From: JANXSS01 sp040385645
GTDB lineage: Bacteria > Pseudomonadota > Gammaproteobacteria > Burkholderiales > Burkholderiaceae_D
DNA length: 64,000 nucleotides
Reading direction: 5' to 3'
Assembly: GCA_040385645.1 (NCBI GenBank)
Contig: JAZKGZ010000018.1
Coordinates: forward strand, 1 to 64,000
This document shows, piece after piece, positions 25,608 to 37,000 of the stretch. The position numbers and the translations under genes are program-made. A model generated the notes under the pieces. It made no database searches and was not told the origin of the DNA. It was given only the letters and a program-made list of their open reading frames with translations. Within the stretch, counting starts at the first letter, position 1, and every line of letters starts with the position of its first letter.

Positions 25608-27796
25608 CAGAAAACTTTCGGAGGATTGCGGGTACCACTCAACAGAGCCAAGCGTTGGCGTGTGCGAGGGTCGTCAAACAGCATGGCGACCGGCTGTGGC
25701 AAGCGCCGACGCCAGTTGGGGTGGGTATCGACGGTACCGGGCAAATTCGGTTGCTGATCCAGACCGAGCGCATCTTCGATCGGCAGGATTACCAACGGAG
25801 CCGGTGTGTCGCCGACATAGGCGATGGCTGCATCGACGACCTCGGCCGTATCGGTCGGCGTCGGCATCGGTGCTGTCGTTGCGCCGTCTCGTGTAAAAGC
25901 ATGCCAGAGTTGCTCTCGTTCTTGGGCACGCTCGGCGTGCGCCTGTTCTAGCGATTGGTTTGGTGCGAGCAGTTCGAGCTTCGCGCGCCAGTCGAGGTCG
26001 TGGCCGGCCCACCAGCCTGCAACGGTTGGCAAATCGTGCGTGGTGGTCGTGGCCATCGCCTGATTCGACCACCACGACGGCTTTTTGAAGCCATTGTGAT
26101 CGCGCTCAAAATACAATACGCGTATTCCCAACAGTGCAGCGCTCGCGAGCCGCGTGTCGAAGCCCGCCGGTACGGTACCCAGGTCTTCCCCGATGACGAT
26201 TGCCCGGTGCCGGTGCGATTCTAGTGCGATCAGACGTAGCAAGTCTTCCAACGGATATTGCAGATAAGCACCTTCGGACGACGGCCGCCCGTCCGGCACC
26301 AGCCATAGTCGTGCCAAGCCCAATACATGATCGATCCGTACGCCGCCACAATGTGCGAAGACCGCTCTGAGCATTTCGATGTAGGCGGTAAATCCCTGCG
26401 CCTTCATCGCATGCGGTGAAAATGCACCGAGCCCCCAATCCTGGCCGCGGGTATTGATGATGTCGGGCGGAGCACCGACCGACAGACCATTGATCATTTG
26501 TGTCTGCCTGCTCCATGCCTGGCTGCCACCGCGATCGGCACCGATTGCCAGGTCGGCGATCAAGCCGATCGGCATGCCCGCCTGGCGGGCACTGGCCTGT
26601 GCATTCGCCAACCCTTTCGCCGCCTGCCATTGCAGGAATAAATGAAAATCGACTTCATGGCGATGCGTAGCAGCCAGCGCGGCGATATTCTCGCTACGTG
26701 GGTTTTGCAGATTAGCCGGCCAAAGTCGCCAGTCGCCTGCGCCGCCTTGCTGCAGTTGCAATGCATGCAGCATTTCGAAGCGTGCATGGTCTTTCAATGC
26801 TTCGCCGCCACGCTGGCAAAACGATTTGAATTCTGCATCGGACTCTGCACCTAGTTCGGCCGATACCAGGTTTTGATCGAACAAGGCACGCAACAGGCGC
26901 AGTCGAATACGCCCCGCTACGGGCCAGTCGATCAGTAGCTCTTGCTCTACGCGCGCGAGTTCGGTCCGGGTTTCAACATCGAGCGTAGCCAAGGCAGCAC
27001 TCAGAGCCTCCGGCCCGTAGACCGCAGCCGGATCGATGTGCAGCGCATTGAGGAATAATCGGCTGGATGGGCCGTATGGGCTGTAGCGTAAGGTGTCTGC
27101 AGAAAACATCGCATGTACTGGGCTGATCGCGACTGTCGATGCGCCTTCCGCAGCCGCCCGATGCGTTAAAACGTTCAGAGCAGTGAAGTCGCCTATGCCG
27201 CCATCGCCAGGGCGGCGCAGCGAATACAGCTGCACGCCCAAGCCCCAGCACCGGGCCGCTGCAGGTGCGCCAGATGCGGCAGCTGTGCCGGACGTAGTAG
27301 TTGAGGCAGCTACCGCATCGTCGATACTGAAGCAGCGCGTTGGCGCAACCGCTACGATGGTTGACTCATCGCCGATGAATAACCGGTGGTAGCCGGCTTG
27401 TTCGATGGCGGTGTGACAGGGCAGGCCACTGTCGTCTGACGCGATCACGCCCGTGATGACACCGCCTTGTTCGAGCTCGATACGGTACGGCATGCCGACA
27501 GTGGCAGCCGGCAATGGCAAGCGTTCCGGCGTCCCGCATGTGGCGGTGATCAGTGGTGGCAACCGACCCGCGGTTTGGAACGCGAGCAAGCCGGCTCGAC
27601 TTTCCAGGCATTGATGCGCAGTGTCGCAGGCAAGTCCTAGTGCACCAAGCACCGCTTGCAGACTATCGGTTGCGACGATCTTGCGGTTACCTGCAGCATC
27701 GATCCATTCTCTTGCCACGCCAGCCGTATCGGCTAATTCAGCTAACGCCGTCAAATCCATGTTTGGCGCGTTCGATGCAAAGGACGATTCGTTCAT
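25607..27796 (-). CDS. malQ: 4-alpha-glucanotransferase MalQ (amylomaltase)
   Basis: MalQ transfers glucan segments between maltodextrins (GH77). The 729-residue protein is the long proteobacterial type, with an N-terminal domain of about 150-170 residues before the barrel. Catalytic segments include VRIDHVLGLARLW (nucleophile Asp), VIGEDLGTVP (acid/base Glu) and TTTHDLPTVAGWW (third Asp). It would recycle short maltodextrins left by TreY/TreZ and GlgX. Its start overlaps the treZ stop by 4 bases. Confidence 0.95.
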   Translation of the reverse strand: MNESSFASNAPNMDLTALAELADTAGVAREWIDAAGNRKIVATDSLQAVLGALGLACDTAHQCLESRAGLLAFQTAGRLPPLITATCGTPERLPLPAATVGMPYRIELEQGGVITGVIASDDSGLPCHTAIEQAGYHRLFIGDESTIVAVAPTRCFSIDDAVAASTTTSGTAAASGAPAAARCWGLGVQLYSLRRPGDGGIGDFTALNVLTHRAAAEGASTVAISPVHAMFSADTLRYSPYGPSSRLFLNALHIDPAAVYGPEALSAALATLDVETRTELARVEQELLIDWPVAGRIRLRLLRALFDQNLVSAELGAESDAEFKSFCQRGGEALKDHARFEMLHALQLQQGGAGDWRLWPANLQNPRSENIAALAATHRHEVDFHLFLQWQAAKGLANAQASARQAGMPIGLIADLAIGADRGGSQAWSRQTQMINGLSVGAPPDIINTRGQDWGLGAFSPHAMKAQGFTAYIEMLRAVFAHCGGVRIDHVLGLARLWLVPDGRPSSEGAYLQYPLEDLLRLIALESHRHRAIVIGEDLGTVPAGFDTRLASAALLGIRVLYFERDHNGFKKPSWWSNQAMATTTTHDLPTVAGWWAGHDLDWRAKLELLAPNQSLEQAHAERAQEREQLWHAFTRDGATTAPMPTPTDTAEVVDAAIAYVGDTPAPLVILPIEDALGLDQQPNLPGTVDTHPNWRRRLPQPVAMLFDDPRTRQRLALLSGTRNPPKVF

Positions 27797-29664
27797 GTTG
27801 CTGGTTCCAGAAATGCGAGCAGCGAACAGGCCGGCAATTGGCCCGCCACAATCGCGTCGGTAACCCGGTTCGGGTCGAACAAAATCGTGGCTTGACTACC
27901 GATCACGACGAGATCGGTGCTGATGTCGAGCGCTGTCGTTGCAAGATTGAGTATCAGCGTGAGCGTGGTGCCATTTCCCAAAAGCCAGCTTGCCCAAACC
28001 GCCGACGGCCCGAGTGCTTTTGCACCGATCGCTCGCGCACCCGGTAGGCCCGGTACGATATGTATGCGTCGTAACGTCAGCAAGTCGCTCATCCAGGTTT
28101 GCCAGGAAGCGGGCGACGACGCCGATGACGAGGCAGTCTGCCCTGTGGTTGTCGGCGTCGTGGGTATCGTCGCTGTTACGGAAATCTTCGGGATCGACTG
28201 CTCGAATGTTCCGACCGAATTCGGATCTGGAATCAGGTCGCGCGTCGCGGGATCGGCAAAGGCTGCGAAGCGGGCAAATTCCAGACGCCGGCCGTCGCGT
28301 ACCGCTGCAGCGAGATCCGGCGCGGCGTGGTCGGTAAAGTAAAGGAAATTTTGTGTCGAGCCGAATTCCTCACCCATAAAAATCAGTGGTATCGACGGGG
28401 CCAGTAGCAACAATGCCTGTGCCGCCCGCAATGCCTCTGGATTCGCCAGTTTCGTCAACCGATCACCGAAAGCCCGATTGCCGATCTGATCATGATTTTG
28501 TAGGAACATGACGAATGCGGTGGGCGGTAGATGGGCGCTCGGTTGTCCGCGCAATGCCGCCCCGGGGTGCAATGCCGCCTGCCCTTGAAAGATGAATCCT
28601 TCTGCTAAACAGCGTGCCAATTGCTCGGCAGGTTCGGTGGCATAGGCGTTGTAGTAACCCTCTCGCTCGCCGGTCAGGAGTACATGCAGAGCGTGATGAC
28701 CATCGTCGTTCCATTGCGCGTCGTATAAACCGGCGGCTGGTCCTTCGAGCAGCGTCGGGTCGTTATGATCGTTTTCCAAAACCAGATGCACATGCCGCCC
28801 CGGTGCGGTTGCTTCACGTACGGCTCGAGACGCCTCCGGCAGCCAGTCGCTCTCGCAGATGGCATGCACCGCGTCCAGGCGCAAACCGTCAAAGCGGTAG
28901 TCTTGTATCCAGTGCAGGAGATTGTTGGTGAAAAAATCACGTATTTCCTGACGACGAAAATCGATTGCCTGCCCCCAGGGCGTATGTATATCTTCGCGAA
29001 AAAATGGCGAAGCATAAGCGCCTAGGTAATTACCGTCAGGACCGAAATGGTTGTAGACCACGTCCAGAAACACCATCACGTTTAAGCCGTGGGCGGTGTC
29101 GATCAAGGCCTTGAGTTCATCGGGCGTGCCGTATGCTGCATCCGGTGCATAGGGCAGTACACCATCGTAACCCCAGTTGCGTTTTCCGGGAAAATCTGCG
29201 ACCGGCATCAGCTCCACGGCGGTGATACCCAAAGCCGCCAGCGCCGGCAACTGTGCCATGGTACCGGCAAAACCGCCCAGGGCACCGACGTGCAATTCGT
29301 AGAGCACGGTTTCGTGCCAAGGGCGGCCTTTCCAATTTGTGTGTTGCCAGCGATAGGCCGAGTGATCGACCACGATGCTGGCGTCGTGTAGATCGCCGGC
29401 CTGTGCCTGTGACGCAGGATCGGGCACCGCAAGCGCCGCATCGATACGGTAGCGGTACCTAGCACCTGCACTGCACTCGACTTCGAGCGTGAACCAGCCG
29501 TTGTCCAACGCCTGCATCGGTTGCGGCGGGTGGCCCTCGATCTCAAGGATTACGGTGCGCTTATCCGGTGCCCAAAATCTGAACTGCGTGTGCGCATCGT
29601 CGAGCAGCCGCGCTCCGAAGATATGTCGGGCGCTCGATTGATGGTTATGCTGGACTGAGGTCAT
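27793..29664 (-). CDS. treZ: Malto-oligosyltrehalose trehalohydrolase TreZ
   Basis: TreZ hydrolyses the trehalosyl end made by TreY, releasing trehalose. The 623-residue protein has an N-terminal CBM48-like domain (FRFWAPDKRTVIL), then the GH13 barrel: MPVADFPGKRNWGYDG, the FLDVVYNHFGPDG motif, FDGLRLDAVHAI (nucleophile Asp), VLENDHND (general acid region) and FLQNHDQIGNRA. The C-terminal part has a Ser/Thr/Pro-rich insertion (about residues 500-525) not expected in the fold, probably a linker loop. It overlaps glgX by 20 bases. Confidence 0.95.
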   Translation of the reverse strand: MTSVQHNHQSSARHIFGARLLDDAHTQFRFWAPDKRTVILEIEGHPPQPMQALDNGWFTLEVECSAGARYRYRIDAALAVPDPASQAQAGDLHDASIVVDHSAYRWQHTNWKGRPWHETVLYELHVGALGGFAGTMAQLPALAALGITAVELMPVADFPGKRNWGYDGVLPYAPDAAYGTPDELKALIDTAHGLNVMVFLDVVYNHFGPDGNYLGAYASPFFREDIHTPWGQAIDFRRQEIRDFFTNNLLHWIQDYRFDGLRLDAVHAICESDWLPEASRAVREATAPGRHVHLVLENDHNDPTLLEGPAAGLYDAQWNDDGHHALHVLLTGEREGYYNAYATEPAEQLARCLAEGFIFQGQAALHPGAALRGQPSAHLPPTAFVMFLQNHDQIGNRAFGDRLTKLANPEALRAAQALLLLAPSIPLIFMGEEFGSTQNFLYFTDHAAPDLAAAVRDGRRLEFARFAAFADPATRDLIPDPNSVGTFEQSIPKISVTATIPTTPTTTGQTASSSASSPASWQTWMSDLLTLRRIHIVPGLPGARAIGAKALGPSAVWASWLLGNGTTLTLILNLATTALDISTDLVVIGSQATILFDPNRVTDAIVAGQLPACSLLAFLEPAT

Positions 29665-31789
29665 GTTCGGCCACGATGAGAACCGTACTGTGAGCAGTCA
29701 CGGTGAGCTTGTTGTCGGTCGGCAGATTCGGCTCGCCTTCGTCGCTGCCGGGTGGACAGGCGGCGTCCAAAATCACGGTCCAGTCCATTAGTGGCTGCGG
29801 CAGGATGAATTCACGATCTTCGGGCGAAGCATTCATAAGCAAAATCGAAACCGCTGCCCGCTCGCCGATCGACGGTCCTCGGTCGATCGGTGCAATACGG
29901 CGTAACGCCAGTAGCCGCCCTTCGTCGAACTCCCAATTCTCCGGCGTCATTTCATTGCCGCTCTCGTCGAACCAGCTAATGTCGAGTACGTCGGGTACCA
30001 CACTGGCTTGTTCGGTGTAGAACCGATCGCTACGCAGCGTCGGGCGCGCCAGCCGCACAGCTATACAACGCTGTGTGAAGTCGAAGAAAGCGCGACCGGT
30101 GTCGCTATCGACGAGCTTCCAATCGAACCACGATATTTCATTGTCCTGGCAATAGGCGTTGTTATTGCCTCCTTGCGTGCGGCCGAACTCGTCGCCGCCG
30201 AGCATCAACGGCGTGCCGTTGGAAAACATCAGCGTCATCATCATGGAGCGCTTGATCCGTTCGCGGATTTCAAGAACGCCCAGATCGTCGCTCGGTCCTT
30301 CCTCCCCCCAGTTGTAGCTGCGGTTCTCGTTGGTACCGTCACGGTTGTCTTCGCCATTGGCATCGTTATGCTTGTCGTTATACGACACCAGATCCTGGAG
30401 CGTGAAACCGTCGTGCACCGTCAGAAAATTCACCGATGCCCAAGGGCGACGCCGGTGGTGTTTGAACAGGTCCGGCGATCCTAACAGGCGCGCAGCCACT
30501 ACCTTGCGCATACCGGCGTCGCCCTTCCAGAAGCAACGCACATCGTCACGATACTGGTCGTTCCACTCTGCAAAACCGGGCGGATGATTACCCACCTGAT
30601 ATCCACCGGGGCCGATATCCCAAGGCTCCGAAATGAGCTTGACCTGCGCGAGCACCGGGTCCTGCATCAGAGCATCGAAAAACCCGCAGCCCGGATCGAA
30701 ACCGGTGGTTTCGCGTCCGAGTGTTGCGCCCAGATCGAAGCGAAAGCCGTCGACATGAAAATCCTGCACCCAATAACGTAACGAATCCATCACCATCTGG
30801 ATCACCCGTGGGTGCGACATATTGACCGTATTGCCACAACCGGTGTCGTTGATCGAATACCGCGGGTTATCGGCTTGCAGCCGATAGTAACTGGCGTTGT
30901 CGAGGCCACGGAACGACAGTGTCGGCCCGCGCTCGCCTTCTTCACAGGTATGGTTGTAGACCACATCGAGAATGACTTCGATGCCGGCGTTGTGCAACTG
31001 TTGTATCGCATGACGCATCTCGTCGAGCGTGCCGTTGGCGAGATAGCGCGACTCGGGTGCAAAAAACGACAGCGTGTTGTAACCCCAATAATTTACCAGG
31101 CCATTGGCGACCAGACGACGATCCTGCACGAATGCGTGAATCGGCAGCAGCTCCAGCGATGTGATTCCGAGTTTGACCAGGTGATCGAGTACGTGAGGGT
31201 CGGCGAGCGCAGCGAAAGTGCCACGGTATTGCGGTCGAACATCGTCGCGCCCCATGGTCAAGCCACGCACGTGCGCTTCATAGAACACAGTCTTGTTCCA
31301 GGCAATTTTTGGACGCTTTTCATCATGCCAGTTGAAGCAGGAATCCACCACCACGCCCTTTGGCATGGCCGGCGCGCTATCGCGGCGATCGAACGACAGA
31401 TCGGCACGCTGGGACGTGACCCGGTAACCATAGAGTGCATCGGTCCATTTCACCTGTCCGCGTAACAGTTTTGCGTAGGGATCGAGCAAAAGTTTGTTGG
31501 GATTAAAACGGTGGCCTTGCTCTGGCAGATACGGCCCATGAGCGCGGAAACCGTAAAGCGAGCCAGCTGGCAAGCCTGGTACATAGCCATGCCAGATTTG
31601 ATTGGTGCATTCAGGCAGCGGGATGCGGGCAATTTCCTGACGTCCGGCAAGGTCGAACAGACACAATTCCATTTTCAAAGCATTCGCAGAAAAAACTGCG
31701 AAGTTGGTGCCTGCACCGTCGTACGTTGCGCCGAGAGGGTAGGAAGTGCCGCTTTCTATATGGGCGATACGGGGAAAATCTGTAGCCAT
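29645..31789 (-). CDS. glgX: Glycogen debranching enzyme GlgX
   Basis: GlgX removes short alpha-1,6 branches from glycogen. The 714-residue protein follows the isoamylase layout: N-terminal CBM48 domain (TNFAVFSANALKMELCLFD), VVYNHTCEEG, the VDGFRFDLGATLG nucleophile region, KLISEPWDIGPGGY with the acid Glu, FLTVHDGFTLQDL with the third Asp, and ENRSYNWGEEGP. It starts 2 bases after glgB ends. In this operon it would supply linear maltodextrins to TreY and MalQ. Confidence 0.96.
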   Translation of the reverse strand: MATDFPRIAHIESGTSYPLGATYDGAGTNFAVFSANALKMELCLFDLAGRQEIARIPLPECTNQIWHGYVPGLPAGSLYGFRAHGPYLPEQGHRFNPNKLLLDPYAKLLRGQVKWTDALYGYRVTSQRADLSFDRRDSAPAMPKGVVVDSCFNWHDEKRPKIAWNKTVFYEAHVRGLTMGRDDVRPQYRGTFAALADPHVLDHLVKLGITSLELLPIHAFVQDRRLVANGLVNYWGYNTLSFFAPESRYLANGTLDEMRHAIQQLHNAGIEVILDVVYNHTCEEGERGPTLSFRGLDNASYYRLQADNPRYSINDTGCGNTVNMSHPRVIQMVMDSLRYWVQDFHVDGFRFDLGATLGRETTGFDPGCGFFDALMQDPVLAQVKLISEPWDIGPGGYQVGNHPPGFAEWNDQYRDDVRCFWKGDAGMRKVVAARLLGSPDLFKHHRRRPWASVNFLTVHDGFTLQDLVSYNDKHNDANGEDNRDGTNENRSYNWGEEGPSDDLGVLEIRERIKRSMMMTLMFSNGTPLMLGGDEFGRTQGGNNNAYCQDNEISWFDWKLVDSDTGRAFFDFTQRCIAVRLARPTLRSDRFYTEQASVVPDVLDISWFDESGNEMTPENWEFDEGRLLALRRIAPIDRGPSIGERAAVSILLMNASPEDREFILPQPLMDWTVILDAACPPGSDEGEPNLPTDNKLTVTAHSTVLIVAEHDLSPA

Positions 31790-31791
31790 GT

Positions 31792-34056
31792 CTAGCGGTT
31801 TTCTTTCAAGATAATGGTCGATAAGGGGGGAAGTGTTAGCAGAAGAGATTGTGCGAAACCATGGTTACCGATATTTTCAGCGGCGACATCGGTATTTGTA
31901 GCCAGCGGTGTCGTGCCACCATAGGTCGATGCATCGGTATCGAGAATCTGCGACCAACGTACATTCGGCATACCGTCGGGAAGCGGTATGCCGATGCGGT
32001 AAGCATCGTGCCGCATCGGTGTCATGTTGCAAACGATCAGTAGCGCGCCGGAACCATCGCCTGCTCTACGTAGAAAGGCGAACACGCTGTTGTTTGCATC
32101 GTCACCGATCACCCAGGCGAAACCGCTTGGAGACGTGTCGCTATCGTGTAAGCCCGGCTCGGAGCAATAGAGCAGATTCAGGTCGCGCACCAGCCGCTGG
32201 ACGCCACGATGACGGGGGTCGTCCAGCAAATCCCACTCGATCGATGCGTCGTGGTTCCACTCGCGCGTCTGACCTATTTCGCAGCCCATGAACAGCAGCT
32301 TCTTGCCAGGATGGGCCCACATGAAGCCCAGATAGGCGCGCAGGTTGGCCAAACGCTCCGTCAGATCGGCACCGGGCATTTTATTGACCAGCGAACCTTT
32401 TCCATGCACCACTTCATCGTGCGAAATCGGTAGCACGAATTTTTCGGAATAGGCGTAGACCATGCCGAAGGTCATTTCATGATGATGGTATCGCCGGTAA
32501 AGCGGATCGTAGGCCATGTAATGCAAGGTATCGTGCATCCAGCCCATGTTCCATTTGTAATCGAAACCGAGGCCACCTTCGTTCACCGGCTTCGAAACGC
32601 CAGGCCAGGCGGTCGATTCTTCGGCGATCATCAGCGCACCCGGACACCGCCCGCCAATCACTTCGTTGAGGCTGCGCAGAAATGCCACCGCTTCCAGATT
32701 CTCACGGCCGCCGTAGGCGTTGGGAATCCATTCCCCGGCCTTGCGGCTGTAATCCCGATACAACATCGATGCCACGGCATCCACCCGCAAGCCATCGATG
32801 TGGTAATGCTCCAACCACTCCAAAGCACTGGCGATGAGAAAGCCGCAGACTTCGTTGCGCCCGAGGTTGTAGATCAGCGTATTCCAGTCTTGATGAAACC
32901 CTTCGCGCGGATCTTGATGTTCATATAGCGCGGTGCCGTCGAAGCGTGCCAGGCCGTGTGTATCGGCTGGAAAGTGGGCCGGTACCCAATCCAGGATGAC
33001 GCCCAGACCGGCGACATGGCAGCTGTCGACGAATTGGGCAAAAGCCTCCGGGGAGCCAAAACGCGCGCTCGGGGCGAACTGTCCGAGCGGTTGATAACCC
33101 CATGAGCCGCCGAAAGGATGTTCCATGATCGGTAGCAATTCGAGGTGCGTAAAACCCATTCCTCGTGCATAAGGTATGAGCCGCTCGGCAAGCTCTTGCC
33201 AGTCGAGATTACGGGCACCGTCTTCCATTACACGCATCCACGAGCCGGCATGGACTTCGTAGACCGACATTGGCTGATTCGGTTGCTGATGCAAGGCGCG
33301 CTTTTCCATCCATGCTGCATCTTGCCAAACGAACGGCGCCGGCTGGGCGACGATCGAGCCGGTGTGCGGCGGTAATTCCGCTGCCCGTGCCACTGGGTCT
33401 GCTTTCAATGGCAGCAGCGAGCCATCCGCACCGATCAACTCGTATTTGTAGAGGGTGCCGGCACCGATGCGCGGAATAAATAATTCCCACACACCGGCCT
33501 CGTGCCGCAATCGCATCGGATGACGCCTGCCGTCCCAGCTGTTGAAGTCGCCGACCACGGAAACCCGCCAGGCGTTCGGCGCCCATACCGCAAAACGGGT
33601 ACCAACAACCCCATCGATGGTGATTGCCTGCGCGCCCAGACAGCGCCCTAGTTCACGATGGGTACCTTCAGCCAGCAAATACAGGTCGAGTTCTCCGAGC
33701 AGGGGGCCGAAAGCGTACGTATCTTCGCACCGTTGCCGAGCGCCATCCGGCCAATCGATGCATAGAACGTACTTGCCAATGGAAGGTGGGGCGATGAACA
33801 AGGCACTGAATGCGCCGCTGCCATCGATGTCGGTAAGCGTCGCCAAAGGTGCGTCGTCGTCTGCGCCGGTGGCACCTGCGGGCAGCACTTTCACGCCGAT
33901 CGCCCCAGGCTGAAAGGTATGAATCGTCGTCAAACCATCTTGTATATGTGGTCCCAACAGGGAAAACGGGTCTGGCCAACGCTGGCGTACATGAGCATCG
34001 AGAATGGCACCGCTAAAGGAAGCAGTCCTTATCGAGGCGGGCAGTGTTTCATTCAT
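31792..34056 (-). CDS. glgB: 1,4-alpha-glucan branching enzyme GlgB
   Basis: GlgB forms alpha-1,6 branches in glycogen-like glucan. At 754 residues it is of the long class with two N-terminal beta domains (N1 about 20-130, CBM48 about 135-235, containing GTRFAVWAPNAWRVSVVGDFN). The barrel includes VHAGSWMRV, VPAHFPADTHGL, LRVDAVASMLYRDYSR with the nucleophile Asp, MIAEESTAWPGV with the acid Glu and the ISHDEVVHGKGSL motif. It overlaps the treS-maltokinase gene by 8 bases. It would branch the linear product of GlgE. Confidence 0.97.
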   Translation of the reverse strand: MNETLPASIRTASFSGAILDAHVRQRWPDPFSLLGPHIQDGLTTIHTFQPGAIGVKVLPAGATGADDDAPLATLTDIDGSGAFSALFIAPPSIGKYVLCIDWPDGARQRCEDTYAFGPLLGELDLYLLAEGTHRELGRCLGAQAITIDGVVGTRFAVWAPNAWRVSVVGDFNSWDGRRHPMRLRHEAGVWELFIPRIGAGTLYKYELIGADGSLLPLKADPVARAAELPPHTGSIVAQPAPFVWQDAAWMEKRALHQQPNQPMSVYEVHAGSWMRVMEDGARNLDWQELAERLIPYARGMGFTHLELLPIMEHPFGGSWGYQPLGQFAPSARFGSPEAFAQFVDSCHVAGLGVILDWVPAHFPADTHGLARFDGTALYEHQDPREGFHQDWNTLIYNLGRNEVCGFLIASALEWLEHYHIDGLRVDAVASMLYRDYSRKAGEWIPNAYGGRENLEAVAFLRSLNEVIGGRCPGALMIAEESTAWPGVSKPVNEGGLGFDYKWNMGWMHDTLHYMAYDPLYRRYHHHEMTFGMVYAYSEKFVLPISHDEVVHGKGSLVNKMPGADLTERLANLRAYLGFMWAHPGKKLLFMGCEIGQTREWNHDASIEWDLLDDPRHRGVQRLVRDLNLLYCSEPGLHDSDTSPSGFAWVIGDDANNSVFAFLRRAGDGSGALLIVCNMTPMRHDAYRIGIPLPDGMPNVRWSQILDTDASTYGGTTPLATNTDVAAENIGNHGFAQSLLLTLPPLSTIILKENR

Positions 34057-37000
34057 TAGGATTACTTCCTGGTGAGAGTAACGCCTCGACGATGCTTGCT
34101 AGACCTTGCAGCGGCACGCCGATCCAGGTCGGGCGATTAGCAGCTTCGTAACAGATCTCGTAGGCGGCTTTTTCGATGATAAAAAACTGGAGCAGATCGG
34201 ATGGCTGCCCGGTCGAAGCGGCGGTGGTGCCGGTGATAGTCGCGCCGATGGCTGCATGATAAGCACCCAGAAAGGCTGCACTGGCCCGTGGTACGAATCG
34301 ATCCATCAGTTCGCCGCAGCGGGTCGCTGCGTCTTGCCCAACGTCCGTCGATCCACTACGGATTGCGAAAGCGGCGGCATAGTCGAACGAACGCAACAGT
34401 CCTGCCACGTCGCGCAGCGGGCTTGCCTTTTCCCGCCTGGCGTCGATCGGCTTTGCCGGCTCGCCTTCGAAGTCCACCAGATACACATCGCCTTGCGACA
34501 CCAATATTTGCCCGAGATGAAAGTCGCCGTGAATCCTGGTGCACAACGTGCCGAGTCCCGCTGCGGCCAGCTCGCCGACCCGCGCCAGCAAAGGCTCGCG
34601 TGCAGCGATCAATCTGCTTGCCAAAGCCGCTTCGGCGGGACTGCTCCAGTCGCTTGTGGTCTGCAGTATCCGCAATGCGGCATCGACCTGCGTGCAGGCA
34701 CCTGCCGTCCAGGCAGCGATATCTGTATCGCCAGCCTGACGCGGTTGAAAATCCGGATTGTCGGTCGGAAGCGCCAGTACGGCGTGCAATTCACCAAGAC
34801 GGCGGCCGAGCGTTTCGGCGAATGTAAGCAATTCGCTCATGGGATCGATAATTTCCGACGGACCCGGTACACCCGCTGCGGTACCGCCGACAATTGCTAC
34901 GGCTTGCACACCAGCTTGCACGTTCACCTGAACGATCGCCTGCTGCCTGGCGCGGCCCAGCGTATCGAGCGTCCATTGCCAGGCATCGCCCTGGTTGTGT
35001 ATAAAACGCTGCACGATGATCAATGCATGCGGTATGCCATTGGCCGACATGCGTACCACTTCGCCAAGCATGGGCGGTGTATTCGCGTAACCGCGTTCGG
35101 TCAGATAACGCCCCATTTCCGCTTCCGGATGCACGCCACCCTGGCACAACCGAATCACTTTGAGCACCGCTAGATCGGCCATGACCAATGAGCTATTGGA
35201 TTGCTCGGCCGACAACCGACGTATTTCCGGCGTCGCGCCGAGTTCGACGTCAGCCAGGTTTTTTGTCGGAATGAAACGCACTTCGCCATCTTCACACGGC
35301 AAGACGGTGCCTGCATGCAGCAGTTCCAGCACGCTCCAGGCAAAAGCGTCCAGAGAAAACGCATCAGTCAGATAACCGACGCGGGGCCCGCGGCGCACCC
35401 TTGCCAATGCCAGTTGTTGCGGCAGCGCGGCAGCCAAATCGACTTCGCGGAAATATCCCATCGGCAGCGTGTAGCGATGCGTACCCTTGGCGGTAACGGT
35501 TTCGATTTCGGTCAACAGCACCGGCAAGATACTGGCGCGCGACGGTGAGGGCGGTAACTCTAGCGTGAGCGCGATGCGCGCCGAATGCAACGTCTCGCCC
35601 TTGTCGGCATACCAACGCCGCTTGGGCAGGTATGCCGGCAGTACGTCTTTTTCGAGACGTTCTCGAATCGGCGAATTCATGATTTCGGCGACGCTGTGGC
35701 GTATGACCAGTGTGGTGTATTCGGGCAATGGTTCCGGCGAAGGCATGTGCCAGGAGGGCATCCGCGCCTGCGCCGCCAAGGAGAACCAGTAGAATCCGTA
35801 AGGCGGTAATGTCAACAAATAATTCAACTGACCGATCGGCGGAAAAGCGGCACCGCCCAGCATTTCGACGGGTACACGACCGATGAAATCGGAAAGTTCG
35901 AGCTCGACCGCTTGCGCCGCCTGGGAAACGTTCGCCACACACAGAATTGTTTCCGGACCGCTCCCGCTACCATCGTCGTACTCACGCAGGTACGCCAAAA
36001 TCTTTCGATTCGCGGGATACAGAATTTTTAGGGTGCCGCGTCCAAATGCCGCATGCTTGCTGCGAACGGCCAGCATTCTACGCATCCAGTTCAACTGCGA
36101 ATACGGGTCGGCGGTCTGTGCCTCAACATTGACGGCTTGATAGCCGTAGAGCGCATCCATGATCGGCGGTAGCACCAGACTGGCCGGATTGGCTCTGGAG
36201 AAGCCACCGTTGCGGTCCGATGTCCATTGCATCGGCGTTCGCACACCGTCCCGGTCTCCCAGGTGGATGTTGTCGCCCATGCCAATTTCATCGCCGTAAT
36301 ACAGTACCGGCGTACCGGGCATCGACAGCAGAAAGCTATTGAGCAATTCCGAACGCCTGCGGTCGCGCTCCAGCAACGGTGCCAGACGGCGACGAATGCC
36401 CATATTGATACGGGCACGCCGATCCGAGGCGTAGTAATTCCAGAGATAGTCACGCTCTTTGTCGGTGACCATTTCGAGTGTCAGTTCGTCGTGATTGCGC
36501 AAAAAAATCGCCCATTGGCAATCCGCAGGAATGGCTGGCGTCTGGCGTAGGATATCGGTGATGGGGAACCGGTCTTCCTGTGCCAGCGCCATGTACATGC
36601 GCGGCATCAGCGGGAAATGAAATGCCATATGGCATTCGTCATTGTCGCCAAAATATTGCTGCACATCTTCCGGCCACATATTGGCTTCGGCCAGCAGTAG
36701 TCGGCCGGCGTACGACTTGTCCATCTCGGCACGGATTTTTTTCAGGATGACATGCGTTTCCGGCAGGTTCTCGTTGGACGTACCTTCGCGTTCGATCAGA
36801 TACGGCACTGCGTCTAGCCGCAGGCCGTCCACGCCGATCTCGAGCCAGTAACCCATGACCTTCAGCACTGCGTCGAGTACGGCGGGATTATCGAAATTCA
36901 GATCCGGCTGATGAGAATAGAAGCGGTGCCAGAAAAATGCATTCGCGACCGGGTCCCAAGTCCAGTTCGATTTCTCCGTATCGCAAAAAATGATGCGCGT